Source of the DNA: Tessaracoccus sp. OH4464_COT-324
Lineage (GTDB): Bacteria > Actinomycetota > Actinomycetes > Propionibacteriales > Propionibacteriaceae
Length of the DNA stretch: 37,511 nt
Assembly: GCF_003932855.1 (NCBI RefSeq)
Contig: NZ_RQYZ01000023.1
Location: 1 to 37,511, forward strand
Reading direction: 5' to 3'
The notes beneath the pieces are model-generated. The model made no database searches and was not told where the DNA came from. It was given only the letters and a program-made list of their open reading frames with translations. This document shows positions 1-8,880 of the stretch, piece by piece. The first letter of the stretch is position 1; each line of letters begins with the position of its first letter. Position numbers and translations under genes: made by a program.

Positions 1-108
1 GTGGGAGTCGGCGTCGGCGTGGGAGTCGGCGTCGGCGTGGGAGTCGGCGTCGGCGTGGGAGTCGGCGTCGGCGTAGGTGTCGGCGTCGGCGTAGGAGTCG
101 GCGTCGGC
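1..108. repeat. Six tandem 18-bp units encoding Pro-Thr repeats
   Basis: Six consecutive 18-bp units fill 1-108. Units 1-4 (1-72) are identical; units 5 and 6 differ at one or two bases. On the minus strand each unit encodes three Pro-Thr pairs in the frame of the large secreted protein. Exact 18-bp repeats can change copy number by slippage without breaking the frame, so tail length may vary between strains. The array reaches the first base of the window, so its true length is unknown. Confidence 0.95.
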
Positions 109-3100
109 GGTTTCGGCTTCACCGTGGTTGTGTCGGTGGCGACGGTATCGGCAGGGGTGGGATCCGCGCCCTGCGACCCGTCGTCGGACACCTCCGCTTG
201 AACCTCCAGCACACCGCCGGCGTGATCAACAGCCGTAACAGCGCGCACCTGGCGGGACCACGACGCGCTCGGCGCAAGATCGCCAACCTCCCAGGTGAGC
301 GTCTGCCCAACAGCCGTGGCTCCCCCTGCGTCCTTCACGGTCAGGTCTGCGGGCAAGGTCACCTTGACCTTGGCGCCGATACTGGCTGCCCCGCCGGTGT
401 TGCGGGCGGTCACTGTGTAGACCTGCTCCGTGCCGGCCTCCACCTCGGTGAGCCCATCGTCGACGCTCACGCTCAAATCGGGCCGCTCCGCCACCTTAGT
501 GGCGCACTTCGACAGCAAGGCGCTCAACACCGGGGCCGGGTCATTCACGAAATCCTTGATGTTGAAATCAGCACCGCCGGAGTCGACGGCCAGCTTGCGA
601 TACCCCTCACCGACAGCACCCGGAGTGGTGATGGTGAACAGCGTCGCGCCCTGGTCCTTGAGAGCGGAGGCCGCGGCCAACGCGTCGTGCTGCGAGGACT
701 GGATCTGCTCGTCTCCCGCCAGCACCACGCACTTACCAGCGCCCGGTCGCCAGCCCGTACGTGGGGTAAGGCTTTCGACGATGGCGTCCGTGCCCGGCTC
801 ATGCCCGCCGTCGGTGGTCAACGAGTCGATGCCCGATCTCAGCACCCCCAGGTCGGTGGTCGCGGGCACGTGCAGCACCGGAAGGCCTCCCAGGGCAGAG
901 CCGCCGAACCCCCACAACGCGAAGCTGTAGTCCATGCTGGCGGCGATCTGACTCGCCATGAAGTTCACGTTGTTGCCCACCGCACGCTGGATCGAGTCCA
1001 TCGAACCGGACTCGTCAATCAGGAAGACGATGTCGCCCGCGGGAAGCGTTTGCCTGGTGATGGTCGCCTTCGCCGTGGCGCCCAGCCACTGCTTGTTCTC
1101 GGCAACGCTGACCGTTACCTCACCGAGTACACCGCTGCCTGAATCCGTCGGCACAGGGAACTGCACCACAGCCCGGCCCTGCGCATCTGTGGTGGCCTGC
1201 CGAGTCTCCGAGCCTAGCTTGAACTCCGCCAACACGCCGGACTGCAACTTCAGGTCGGAGCCGGTCCAGGCCGTCACCTGCACGTCGGCCTTGTTGCCGC
1301 GTACAGTACCGGGCACCACGTGCGCCTCAAGGCGCAGCGGGAGGCGCACCTTGACGGTAGTGGAATCGCTCGTCTGTTTCCCGCCGTCTCGCCGATCGGT
1401 AGCAGTCAAAGTCACGACGTAGTCGCCCGGCTTCTGATACACGTGCCGCGTTTCGGTTAGCGAATTGACCCGGGCCTCCTCCCCGTCGCCGAAATCGACC
1501 CGATAGGTCAGCCAGGGGTCGATCGGCGTCGACTTGCTGAAATCGAACTGAACCGGCGACCCGACTTTGGCTTCCAAACCCGGCCCCGCATCCACCACCA
1601 CCGGGCCAACCACAACGGTGGAGGTCTTCACCGTCGTGGCACCGTCCTTGTCGGTGGCCGTGACCGTGAGAGTGTACGTGCCCGCCTGCCAGGTGTGCTT
1701 GACGTCCCGGCCGGTCGCCGTGGTGCCGTCACCGAAGTCCCACGCGAGCGTGGGGTTGTCGTTGACCCCGGGATCGCTGACGCTGAGCGTCATCTCCAGC
1801 TCGGTCCCCGGCAACGCGCGCGTCGGCATGGTGCCGTGAATGGTCGGCGCGACGTTGTTCACTACCACCGGCACCCGTTCGCCCTTCGTCGCCGCGCCCC
1901 TGGAGTCCGTCACCTGCACTTCAAGCCACCCGTTGGCGTCCTGGTCCGGGAACAGCGCCCCCGGCCAGGAATAGGTGGTGGTTTGTCCGGAGCTCGCGGT
2001 CCACAGGTAGGACAACGAGTCTCGGTTGGGGTCGCTGATCGAATACGGCGACGAAACAGACTGGCCCTCGTCAATCTCCAGCTTGGGCACGGTCACCGTC
2101 ACCACCGGCGGATCGTTGACGTCGATGACGTTCAAAGTGATGGTGCCCTCGTCGTGGACGGACGGCTTCGAGCGAAGCGTAGCCCGATAGGTGAACGAAT
2201 CCTTACCGACGAAGTTGGACTCCGGCGTGTAGACGACCTTCGTGTCCGACAAGTAGGTGCTGCCGTTGCTCACTCCAGTGAGAATCCGGAAGCGGAGCGG
2301 CCCCGAGCCCGCAGCAATCGTCGATAGGTCGATCTCAGTGGTCTTCCCTCGCCGAACATCTACGGTGACATCGGGAGCGTTGACGGAGTCGGTCTGGCAG
2401 GGGCGGTGGGTGCCCAAGTCGAACTCCCAGCGGGAGACCGCGCCGTCGGCGATGACGTATCCGGGCTCCGCTGTCGCCACGACCACCACCTTGCCCTCCC
2501 GAGCATCAGCCGGGGTGGCGGTGTAGGTAAGCCCCTGCACCGTGGGAAGCTGCACCGAACCGTACTGGTCGCACTGGGTGATCTGCGTCACGGTCGGCGC
2601 CACTGGGGTGACCGGAGTCTTGGTGGCCGCGACGCGCATCTCAAGGTGGATGGCGAACCGCTCCATCGGCCACGCCTGCTTGCGCAACTCCTTCGCCTGT
2701 TCCCGCATCCTCTTGGGCTGCGTACGGTCCAGCTCCCCGGGGTCTGTCCGCTCCTGGCTGATCTGAATCCGCAGATCCTCAATGTCCGCTTCCGTCGCGC
2801 CGATCGCTTTGAGCTCGGCAATGTCTTCAGCGCTAAATCCGTGAGCGCGGATATCTGCCACCATCTTGCCGTAATTCGCCCAGCGCTCCTCAATGGTGGG
2901 CAGCTTGGCGGGCGACCACTCAGCGAGCCAGCGGCCCAAGTCATCCACGGCGGAATCAGTGAGACCGAACTCGGTTTTCAGCGTGTTCCGCTCCTGTGCG
3001 GTAATAACACCCTCCTTGGCACGGCGCTGCCATTGGTCGATGTCTGCGAGCGAGTCGCGGCGAGAGTGCTGCCAAACCCTGTGTTTATCCGCCTCCGCCG

Positions 3101-4262
3101 CAACTGCCTCAAGCAACTCGGCCTGACGCAGGTTGGCCGCCACCAGCTGACGCTGGTACTTCGCGGCCGCCTCAGTCTGACGTCGAATGCCTGCCGCGTC
3201 ACCGTCAATCTCTGCGCCCTGAAGCCGCTCTACCGACACCCTGGCCGCCTTGCCGTAAGCCTGCGCCTCGTCGGTGACGCGCAGCAACTCATGCATACTA
3301 CCGTTCGACGGCAGATCGCGCGGGAAGAAGAACTCGGGTTCAACGACCGTGCCGTAGTTCGAATCCGGCGGATCGGCAACGATGTCGGAATACATCAGCG
3401 CCGCCCGACAGTTGATGTTGGCCAGCAATTTTGCACTGGTCCAAGCCGATTTCTCAGCCCACCAGCCCAAGCTGACCCAATCCAGCACCGATTCTTCTGT
3501 GAGGAATCCGCCCCAGGCGGAATCCGTCTGGTCGCGCATCGCCTGGTAGACCCCGCCCAGCCCGGTACGCGTGTAACCCACACTGACCGCGTTGAGAATG
3601 GGCTTCATCATGTCTTCGAGGTTGGACTTGGTCTGCATCAGGGCACTGAGTTCTTCCCTGCTGAGCGCGTACCCCATCGCGATCTGATTCTCTACGGAAG
3701 CCAACTTCTCGCCTAGATCCTTGACCTTCTTCAGATCCTTGATCGCCGACCAGTAGTCGTACCCGATGGTGGCCGCACCCACGCCTACGCAAAGCCCGCC
3801 GTGCCCGGGCGCCGACGCGGCGGCGGATGCTTTCCAGTCGGCCATCATCTGCAACGCCGCGCCCGGGCTGCACTTGTCCCCGCAGTCCAGGACCTCGAAA
3901 ACGAACTCGTCCGACTTCCTTCCCCGGTCAACGGCGATCATCTTCCACCGCCCCACCTTCAACGGCGGAGCCTCGATCGGCTGCTCCAGGAAAGTGCCCA
4001 CCGTCAGGATCTGGTTCGGGGAGCCCCACGCCGGCGAGTCGCAGTTCGTGGCGTTGCTGTTCTCCTCGACGATGCAGATCTCGCCACCGGACAAGTCAGA
4101 AGTGCCGGTGACGGTGAGCAGCTCGTCGGCGCGGATGGTGTCCTGATCCAAGCCGATGCGGAGATTGTGCAACGCGGCCTCAGCCCGACTGGGACTCAGA
4201 ACCGTCCCGGACAGCAACAGGGCGAACGCAATGACCAGGGCAGGGAGTCGTCGAAAATACAT
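1..4262 (-). CDS. Large secreted multidomain protein (PKD, vWA and DUF11 modules, Pro-Thr tail), 3' end beyond the window
   Basis: One frame stays open from ATG at 4262 to the window edge, 1,420 codons without a stop, so the C-terminus is missing. Residues 1-29 look like a Sec signal peptide (Arg-Arg, hydrophobic core, AEA before the likely cut). A beta-rich module follows, then a long helical region at about 125-540. Next come cadherin/Ig-like modules (about 550-800), two PKD repeats with WDFGDG near 841 and VDFGDG near 922, and another beta module. A von Willebrand A domain at about 1076-1255 has the MIDAS motif DESGS starting at D1083. A DUF11 repeat (about 1258-1345) precedes a Pro-Thr tail from about 1385. 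This architecture is typical of surface adhesins that bind metal-dependent ligands. The tail probably spans the cell wall towards an anchor or membrane segment outside the window. Function and ligand are inferred; the domain calls rest on motifs only. Confidence 0.88.
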   Translation of the reverse strand, partial: MYFRRLPALVIAFALLLSGTVLSPSRAEAALHNLRIGLDQDTIRADELLTVTGTSDLSGGEICIVEENSNATNCDSPAWGSPNQILTVGTFLEQPIEAPPLKVGRWKMIAVDRGRKSDEFVFEVLDCGDKCSPGAALQMMADWKASAAASAPGHGGLCVGVGAATIGYDYWSAIKDLKKVKDLGEKLASVENQIAMGYALSREELSALMQTKSNLEDMMKPILNAVSVGYTRTGLGGVYQAMRDQTDSAWGGFLTEESVLDWVSLGWWAEKSAWTSAKLLANINCRAALMYSDIVADPPDSNYGTVVEPEFFFPRDLPSNGSMHELLRVTDEAQAYGKAARVSVERLQGAEIDGDAAGIRRQTEAAAKYQRQLVAANLRQAELLEAVAAEADKHRVWQHSRRDSLADIDQWQRRAKEGVITAQERNTLKTEFGLTDSAVDDLGRWLAEWSPAKLPTIEERWANYGKMVADIRAHGFSAEDIAELKAIGATEADIEDLRIQISQERTDPGELDRTQPKRMREQAKELRKQAWPMERFAIHLEMRVAATKTPVTPVAPTVTQITQCDQYGSVQLPTVQGLTYTATPADAREGKVVVVATAEPGYVIADGAVSRWEFDLGTHRPCQTDSVNAPDVTVDVRRGKTTEIDLSTIAAGSGPLRFRILTGVSNGSTYLSDTKVVYTPESNFVGKDSFTYRATLRSKPSVHDEGTITLNVIDVNDPPVVTVTVPKLEIDEGQSVSSPYSISDPNRDSLSYLWTASSGQTTTYSWPGALFPDQDANGWLEVQVTDSRGAATKGERVPVVVNNVAPTIHGTMPTRALPGTELEMTLSVSDPGVNDNPTLAWDFGDGTTATGRDVKHTWQAGTYTLTVTATDKDGATTVKTSTVVVGPVVVDAGPGLEAKVGSPVQFDFSKSTPIDPWLTYRVDFGDGEEARVNSLTETRHVYQKPGDYVVTLTATDRRDGGKQTSDSTTVKVRLPLRLEAHVVPGTVRGNKADVQVTAWTGSDLKLQSGVLAEFKLGSETRQATTDAQGRAVVQFPVPTDSGSGVLGEVTVSVAENKQWLGATAKATITRQTLPAGDIVFLIDESGSMDSIQRAVGNNVNFMASQIAASMDYSFALWGFGGSALGGLPVLHVPATTDLGVLRSGIDSLTTDGGHEPGTDAIVESLTPRTGWRPGAGKCVVLAGDEQIQSSQHDALAAASALKDQGATLFTITTPGAVGEGYRKLAVDSGGADFNIKDFVNDPAPVLSALLSKCATKVAERPDLSVSVDDGLTEVEAGTEQVYTVTARNTGGAASIGAKVKVTLPADLTVKDAGGATAVGQTLTWEVGDLAPSASWSRQVRAVTAVDHAGGVLEVQAEVSDDGSQGADPTPADTVATDTTTVKPKPPTPTPTPTPTPTPTPTPTPTPTPTPTPTPTPTPTP

Positions 4263-4519
4263 GGAACCTCACAGACACAGTGACGGATGGCGACAGCATA
4301 ACCGCACGACACAGCGCACGCCGGGTTTTCGATCAATCTCCGGAAACTGGACCCAGTCCAGCCTCTCTAGCAGTGCGTCCGTTTTGGTTGGCTGGGTGTA
4401 GCGGCGCTGGAGGTATGGGCGGAGGTCCTTCACAAGAACTACCGGAAAATCGTCATCGCGCGAGGCATCCACGTTGCTTGTTCAGCGAGCATCACCTGCT
4501 GCTCTTGACGGGAACGGCG

Positions 4520-5101
4520 AGCGTGGACTACAAGCCAGGGGCTGACGGTGCCGTCGTCGGATTGGCGAAGCTGGCGCAGCCGGTCAGGGTGTTCGCTCGC
4601 CACGCCCAGGTTCAGGAACGGCTGACAGCACAGGAGACCCACGCGTTCGCCGCCTCGCTCAGGGACAACGTGGCCCTGCGTCGCCCCGCCGCCGACGCCG
4701 AGTTGCTGCGCGCCCTGGCCCGGGTGGGGGCCGACTGGGCCACCGACCTGGACGCCCTGGTGGGAGGCGACACGACGCAACTCACCACCGCCCAGAAGCA
4801 GGAACTCTCGCTCGCCAGGGCCCTCGTCGCGAACCCCGATGTGGTGATCTTCGATGAGTCCTTCTCCGCACTCGATTCGCTCGGTAAGGGGAACCTTGAG
4901 GCCGGGGTCTTCGACCTCATGCCCGACAGCACCGTGCTGGTGATCGCACACCAACTCGGCATGGTCTCTGCGGACACCCGGGTCATCGTGATGGACGACG
5001 GCCGCATCGTGGAGGACGGCTCCCACGAACATCTCCTCGCCGCAGCGGGCCCCTACGCGCGCCTGTGGCGGTCGTGGCGAGCACAGCCCGCCCCGGGGTG
5101 A
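4520..5101 (+). pseudogene. Decayed ABC exporter ATP-binding domain without Walker A
   Basis: The translation carries the second half of an exporter-type nucleotide-binding domain. It has a Q-loop-like TAQETHAFAASLRDNVALRRP, a signature-region LTTAQKQELSLARAL, Walker B VVIFDESFSALD, an H-loop-like VLVIAHQ and the usual tail VMDDGRIVEDGSHEHLL. No P-loop GxxxxGK[ST] can be found. AVVG is followed directly by LAKL, as if the P-loop between them had been deleted. No transmembrane domain precedes it, and the reading frame upstream of about 4520 resembles nothing. The unusual LTxAQ signature occurs, as I recall, in some actinobacterial exporters and may not itself be damage. Without Walker A the product should not bind ATP normally, so this is called a relic. 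The exact left edge is uncertain. Confidence 0.7.
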
Positions 5102-5203
5102 CGGCTGTGGCTGCGCAGCTAGCTGTCTGGGGCCCGTTTCTGGCACGCTGTGGACGCGCCGATACAACCCGCGAAACCGTTGACGTCGAGGGAGCCTTCG
5201 AGC

Positions 5204-6109
5204 TCACCGAGCCCGCCGACGGCTTTGCTCGGGCTGGCGCGCACCAGCAACCCACCAGATCAAGCCGAGCACCGCGGCCGCCACCCCGCCCCACAGCGGC
5301 CACCACAGGAAGTCCACCACGGTGGCCTGGAGTTCGCGCTCGGCCGCGGACACGAACGTCCCCGTCAGTCCGAGGCCGACGGCTGGAGCAAGAGTGGGCA
5401 CAGCCGAGGTCAGCGCGCGGATGATGAGTGCGCCCGCCGACGCGGCCAGCCCGACGAGCAGCAGCACTCTGCCGCGCCGCCCCCGGGGCGCGACGATCAA
5501 GGCCAGCGTGAGCAGGCCAAACGCGGCGAAGAGCGCCACCTGGCCCAACTCGGACGCCCGGATTGCCGGAGCCAGCAACCTCGTCGTGCTTTCCGACAGC
5601 TGCGAGCCCGCGACGGCGATGGTCTCCGGCAGTTCGACCCGGTCGAGGGCGCGGGCCACAACCGGGTCGCCGTCGGCCTTCAACCGCTCGACGGCCACCC
5701 GAACGAGCGGCCCCAGGTTCAGCGTGACCTCTGGTCGCGGATCGCCGCCGTGCCAGGCGGCCAGGTCGGCAACGACCCTCGTGCGCGTGTCCGCCAGCAC
5801 CGCCCGCCAGGCCCCGTCGAAGGTTTGATTGGCGAGGGCCCGGTCGACCGCTTGGGACAACACCTCCTCCACCTTTCGCCGCAGCTCCGGCAGCGGGAGG
5901 CCCTCCGCGGGGGCGATCTCCCCGATTTGTTCCAAAACCTCAGTCGAAAGCGCCCGCTGCACCTCAGGATCGCGGGCGACTGCGACGGCGATCCGCTCGG
6001 CGGGCTCCGGCTCGAAAGCCAAGTGGTTCACCCAATAACCGGCCAGCCCCAGGAAGCCCAGAACAACGGCCGCGGTTCCCAACAACGCGGCTAAAGTATT
6101 GCGGACCAA
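5204..6109 (-). CDS. Integral membrane protein of unknown function
   Basis: A 301-residue protein with an N-terminal membrane helix (about 5-25), an extracytoplasmic or cytoplasmic helical region of about 170 residues, then three hydrophobic segments near 200-220, 228-250 and 272-292 and a basic tail. Similar unnamed proteins with one N-terminal and several C-terminal helices are common in actinobacteria, but I recognise no enzymatic motif. It is monocistronic as far as the sequence shows: the next minus-strand gene upstream starts at 6739 and ends about 108 bases away. The high GC and third-position bias match the genome core, so it looks like a resident gene. Confidence 0.75.
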   Translation of the reverse strand: MVRNTLAALLGTAAVVLGFLGLAGYWVNHLAFEPEPAERIAVAVARDPEVQRALSTEVLEQIGEIAPAEGLPLPELRRKVEEVLSQAVDRALANQTFDGAWRAVLADTRTRVVADLAAWHGGDPRPEVTLNLGPLVRVAVERLKADGDPVVARALDRVELPETIAVAGSQLSESTTRLLAPAIRASELGQVALFAAFGLLTLALIVAPRGRRGRVLLLVGLAASAGALIIRALTSAVPTLAPAVGLGLTGTFVSAAERELQATVVDFLWWPLWGGVAAAVLGLIWWVAGARQPEQSRRRAR

Positions 6110-6217
6110 CTCGAACCCCCTACCTACCAGAGACGTCTTCGAGGCTACCGGCCCGCCACGGGAGAAACCAGCAAGCGCCCCTCCGGGGGAACGACCAATG
6201 GCCGACGACCGGTTCAG

Positions 6218-6739
6218 CTATTCCGAGATGATCGCCACGACGAGCGTCGGCTCCCCCGCGGCGAGGTAGGCCGACACCTTCGCGAAACGCTTCCTCATCT
6301 CCTCGCTCGGGGCGAAGAAACTGTTGAGTGCCTCGCCCGACAGGTACTTGCCCTTCGGTATGAGATCGCCCAGCGAGTCGGAGAAACTCGACGGCAGTTC
6401 GGCGTCCTCACTCGACTTCGCGCGCGCTTCGTCGTACAGCGCCTGGGGCAGCTCGACGACGGCGTGTAGCCAGTACGTCGACGGGCCCGGAACCCGCGAG
6501 TCACCCAGCGTCCCCGATCTCCACTTGGCCGAGCGGGCGTCTGCCAATGCGGGGATTCGTTTGGTGATCGGCTCCAGATCCGTGCGGAGTTCGCCACCAT
6601 TCTGACCGCCGATCGTCGGGTCTCCGCCCGAGCCGGACCCCCCACCAGACAGGGGAGAGCAGCCCACCAGGACGAGCGACGCCGCAGCCAGCAGCGCGCG
6701 TCGGTTCCAGCCTTTTTCATAAACTAGAAAGTCTGCCAT
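6218..6739 (-). CDS. Putative lipoprotein, paralogue of the upstream 128-residue protein
   Basis: 173 residues. A basic stretch (WNRR) and a hydrophobic run lead to a lipobox LVGC with Cys27, so the mature protein is probably membrane-anchored, followed by a Gly/Ser-rich linker. The core (NGGELRTDLEPITKRIPAL ... PGPSTYWLHAVVELP) aligns by eye with the product of the next upstream gene. The ATG overlaps the upstream stop as TAATG, so the two are translationally coupled. The body is GC-rich like the core genome, whereas the upstream paralogue is A/T-richer. It lies downstream of a candidate type VII toxin gene, and lipoproteins are the usual immunity proteins against toxins acting outside the membrane. 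An immunity role is inferred, and the family was not recognised. The first codons before the basic stretch may not be the true start. Confidence 0.7.
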   Translation of the reverse strand: MADFLVYEKGWNRRALLAAASLVLVGCSPLSGGGSGSGGDPTIGGQNGGELRTDLEPITKRIPALADARSAKWRSGTLGDSRVPGPSTYWLHAVVELPQALYDEARAKSSEDAELPSSFSDSLGDLIPKGKYLSGEALNSFFAPSEEMRKRFAKVSAYLAAGEPTLVVAIISE

Positions 6740-7125
6740 TAATGACCCACCATGCTAAGGACCAGAATAGGCCTATCGCTTGCTATGAACGCGCTTGCCC
6801 ACCACTGCTTGCCGCTAAACAAGTCATTGAGCCTACTCGAAGACAGGAAAGTCGCTTGGGGTACGCATTCGGCCACCAGAGGATGCAGGCCCTCAGGAAA
6901 TACAACTTCATTGGCGAGAGAACGCGCCCTCAGCGCAGAGCTCTCTTTCAGCTCAACTAGCGCGTCAATCCAGTAGCTACTTGGTCCAGGAAAATCAGGG
7001 TTTCCAAGCAAACCGCTCGCCCACTTGACAGACTCAGCATCTTCCAAGGCTGGTATACGACTTATTAGGGGGAGCAGATCCGTCTTAAGCTTCTCGCCAC
7101 CATTTTTACTAGGGAAAGGTATCAT
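6739..7125 (-). CDS. Small protein homologous to the downstream lipoprotein; candidate immunity protein
   Basis: 128 residues without a signal peptide or lipobox, so cytoplasmic as annotated. It shares with the downstream lipoprotein the pattern NGGEKLKTDLLPLISRIPAL, then an acidic-Ser-x-KW motif and PGPSSYWIDALVELK. A ribosome-binding AGGAG lies about 10 bases before the ATG at 7125. The gene is 96 bases downstream of the 400-residue candidate toxin gene and in the same A/T-richer segment. This position, immediately 3' of the toxin, is where immunity genes usually sit. Loss of a lipoprotein signal, or a start further upstream, are alternatives to a truly cytoplasmic protein. Function is inferred from context only. 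Confidence 0.68.
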   Translation of the reverse strand: MIPFPSKNGGEKLKTDLLPLISRIPALEDAESVKWASGLLGNPDFPGPSSYWIDALVELKESSALRARSLANEVVFPEGLHPLVAECVPQATFLSSSRLNDLFSGKQWWASAFIASDRPILVLSMVGH

Positions 7126-7221
7126 AAAACTAAGACTCCTCTCAAGTACAACTGACGATCATTCCATCCATGGGCCAAGAATGGCCCAAAGACCAGTGCT
7201 AACGCACTGATTCACCTTGGG

Positions 7222-8424
7222 TCATCTACCCGAGCCAGACCTTGGCTCTGGGGCAAAATCGTAACTAGGGGGAGGAGACCCGACAGGCCAGGTGATTACA
7301 CGTTTAACCTCGCCATGAGAATTGAAGGATTTTGCCCAGCCGATCTCCTGGAACCGCCCGTTAGCGCTATCGGGAGCATCGGAGGCGATGTCCTTTTGTC
7401 CACGGTTGAAATTATAACGATCCTCCGCATGGACAGTAATAGTCATGGTGACCATTCCATCTTTAACCTCGACATCAGCAGAACTCCACTGCTGGTAGCC
7501 GCCAATCGTTTTCTGCCAGCCCTCTGTTTTGGGGTAGTTGGGAGCCTCATGACTGGGGCCAGTGATCTGAAAAGATCCACCGCCCCGAGCGGCCATCTTA
7601 TCAGCTGCTTGTGCAGTTCGAGCTATCTCAGACTCGATATTCTTCTTTATAGCCTCATCCTCTCGGGCTCCCGCCTCATAGTCAAAGATCTTATCTTCTC
7701 CAGTGTTCCCCCTAAAGTGTTCGTAAAATTCGCAAGCGCGAGCCAAGTCTGGTCGAAGCAAGCGGGCACCCAGAACCTTTGTCCCCCATTTGTGCCACTC
7801 AAGGTGATCGGAAGCTGTGGGCTCCTCAGAATCCCACTCAAAGTCCTCATCCCACTGAATCTCTGGCTTCTTGGGAGGACCGAACTTGTACCCATCCGGG
7901 CCTTCTTCTCCTTCAAGACCAGCATCAGCTGGAAATGCGAAATGCACCTTGGAGAGAGCATCAGATACCCTAAATCCTCCAAAGAAATCAATGACTAGCA
8001 TATCATGCCTAGCCTTTTTCACCAGGTTAGCTATGAGAAGTTGCTTGACCAATGGACTGAATCCTGCGGGAGCAGCCATGATTTTATACAGGGCGGCTTC
8101 AGCGCTCATCGCCACCCTTAGCATCCCGTTCCTAGTCTCAGCTACTATGCCGCTAGCTTCGTTCATAGCCGAAGAAGTCGCAGCAAGTTCTGATGAGAAA
8201 ATAGCCAAGCTTCTAGGCGACCCTTCCCCTCCATTGAAGTAGGATAGAAACGATTCGAGAGCCGGGCCTTCATTCCGCGAAGCGAGAAAGACCCCCGTCT
8301 CATTTGCACGGTCGGCGGATTCAGCCAAGTAGCTGGCGGCTGACGAAAAAGAGTAAGCGCTTCCCGCCAAACTTTCTGCAGAGCTCGGGAGAGTCACATT
8401 AGCCATAGACAGAATAATACTCAT
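7222..8424 (-). CDS. Candidate type VII-secreted polymorphic toxin, unknown C-terminal domain
   Basis: 400 residues. The first 130 or so are helical and rich in Ser and Ala, as in WXG100/LXG-type leaders (SLAGSAYSFSSAASYLAES). The middle has an acidic stretch with several Trp (about 190-215). The C-terminal 100 residues contain a motif around EDRYNFNRGQKDIA and NGRFQEIGWAKSF, followed by ITWPVGSPPP near the end. The C-terminal pattern looks like a discrete module, but I cannot name its fold or activity. The ATG follows the stop of the small upstream gene by two bases, and the Shine-Dalgarno GGAGG lies inside the end of that gene, so the two are coupled. No signal peptide is visible, as expected for ESX cargo. 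Base composition is clearly lower in GC than the flanks. Toxin activity is inferred from architecture and from the adjacent candidate immunity genes. Confidence 0.65.
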   Translation of the reverse strand: MSIILSMANVTLPSSAESLAGSAYSFSSAASYLAESADRANETGVFLASRNEGPALESFLSYFNGGEGSPRSLAIFSSELAATSSAMNEASGIVAETRNGMLRVAMSAEAALYKIMAAPAGFSPLVKQLLIANLVKKARHDMLVIDFFGGFRVSDALSKVHFAFPADAGLEGEEGPDGYKFGPPKKPEIQWDEDFEWDSEEPTASDHLEWHKWGTKVLGARLLRPDLARACEFYEHFRGNTGEDKIFDYEAGAREDEAIKKNIESEIARTAQAADKMAARGGGSFQITGPSHEAPNYPKTEGWQKTIGGYQQWSSADVEVKDGMVTMTITVHAEDRYNFNRGQKDIASDAPDSANGRFQEIGWAKSFNSHGEVKRVITWPVGSPPPSYDFAPEPRSGSGR

Positions 8425-8426
8425 AG

Positions 8427-8732
8427 CTATCCTCCAAGAAGAGAGTTAAGAAGTCGAGCGATCTTTTCACAGGCATCTTCAGCCAAACGGTATGAACTCG
8501 CAGTCTGCCCCATCTTCTCAGACTCCTTGCTTAGCTTGACAGCATGCAAAGCGAGGCATTGAGATGCATTACTTTGAACTACTTTTGCGGACACGGCTGC
8601 CATTCTATCCGTCGCTGATCCACTGTCATGTACATCACATTTAAAGTTACTACCTACCTCGCTCAATTGACCGCTGATAATCTGCAATTTCTCAGCGCCA
8701 GCATCCCACGAAGAGGGAACGAATTTCACCAT
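8427..8732 (-). CDS. Small helical WXG100-like partner protein
   Basis: 101 residues, predicted almost entirely helical, beginning with a short SSWDAGAEKLQIISGQLSEVG segment and ending in a second helix. Size, lack of a signal peptide and position two bases before a candidate secreted toxin fit the small helical partners (WXG100-like or Lap-like) that pair with type VII effectors. A strict WXG turn is not present. Trp9 is followed by Asp-Ala-Gly, so membership of the family is inferred. The start at 8732 has only a weak ribosome-binding site (AGG), but a TATAGT -10-like hexamer lies just upstream. Confidence 0.6.
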   Translation of the reverse strand: MVKFVPSSWDAGAEKLQIISGQLSEVGSNFKCDVHDSGSATDRMAAVSAKVVQSNASQCLALHAVKLSKESEKMGQTASSYRLAEDACEKIARLLNSLLGG

Positions 8733-8753
8733 AGGGAATACCTAAACTTTCTA

Positions 8754-8759
8754 ACTATA
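8754..8759 (-). promoter_or_regulatory. Possible -10 box before the small helical partner gene
   Basis: TATAGT on the minus strand lies 21 bases before the ATG at 8732, in a very A/T-rich stretch. No convincing -35 hexamer stands 16-18 bases further upstream, so this is only a candidate. Confidence 0.3.
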
Positions 8760-8880
8760 CTATTTAATCTTAATCTGAAGTCTCGAAAAGGAGACAAGCA
8801 AGCTTCGACCGCCCTATGCATGAGAACCGAGGCAGCTCAAACCTAAGCTTTCCCGGCGCCCACTCCGACGCCATAGCAGT

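Noticed and set aside
1-108. Tandem repeat considered as a CRISPR array
   Set aside because: Units are contiguous 18-mers without spacers and encode Pro-Thr in frame.
198-1142. 314-codon plus-strand open frame
   Set aside because: It is antisense to the vWA and DUF11 region of the large secreted protein and has no ribosome-binding site or domain.
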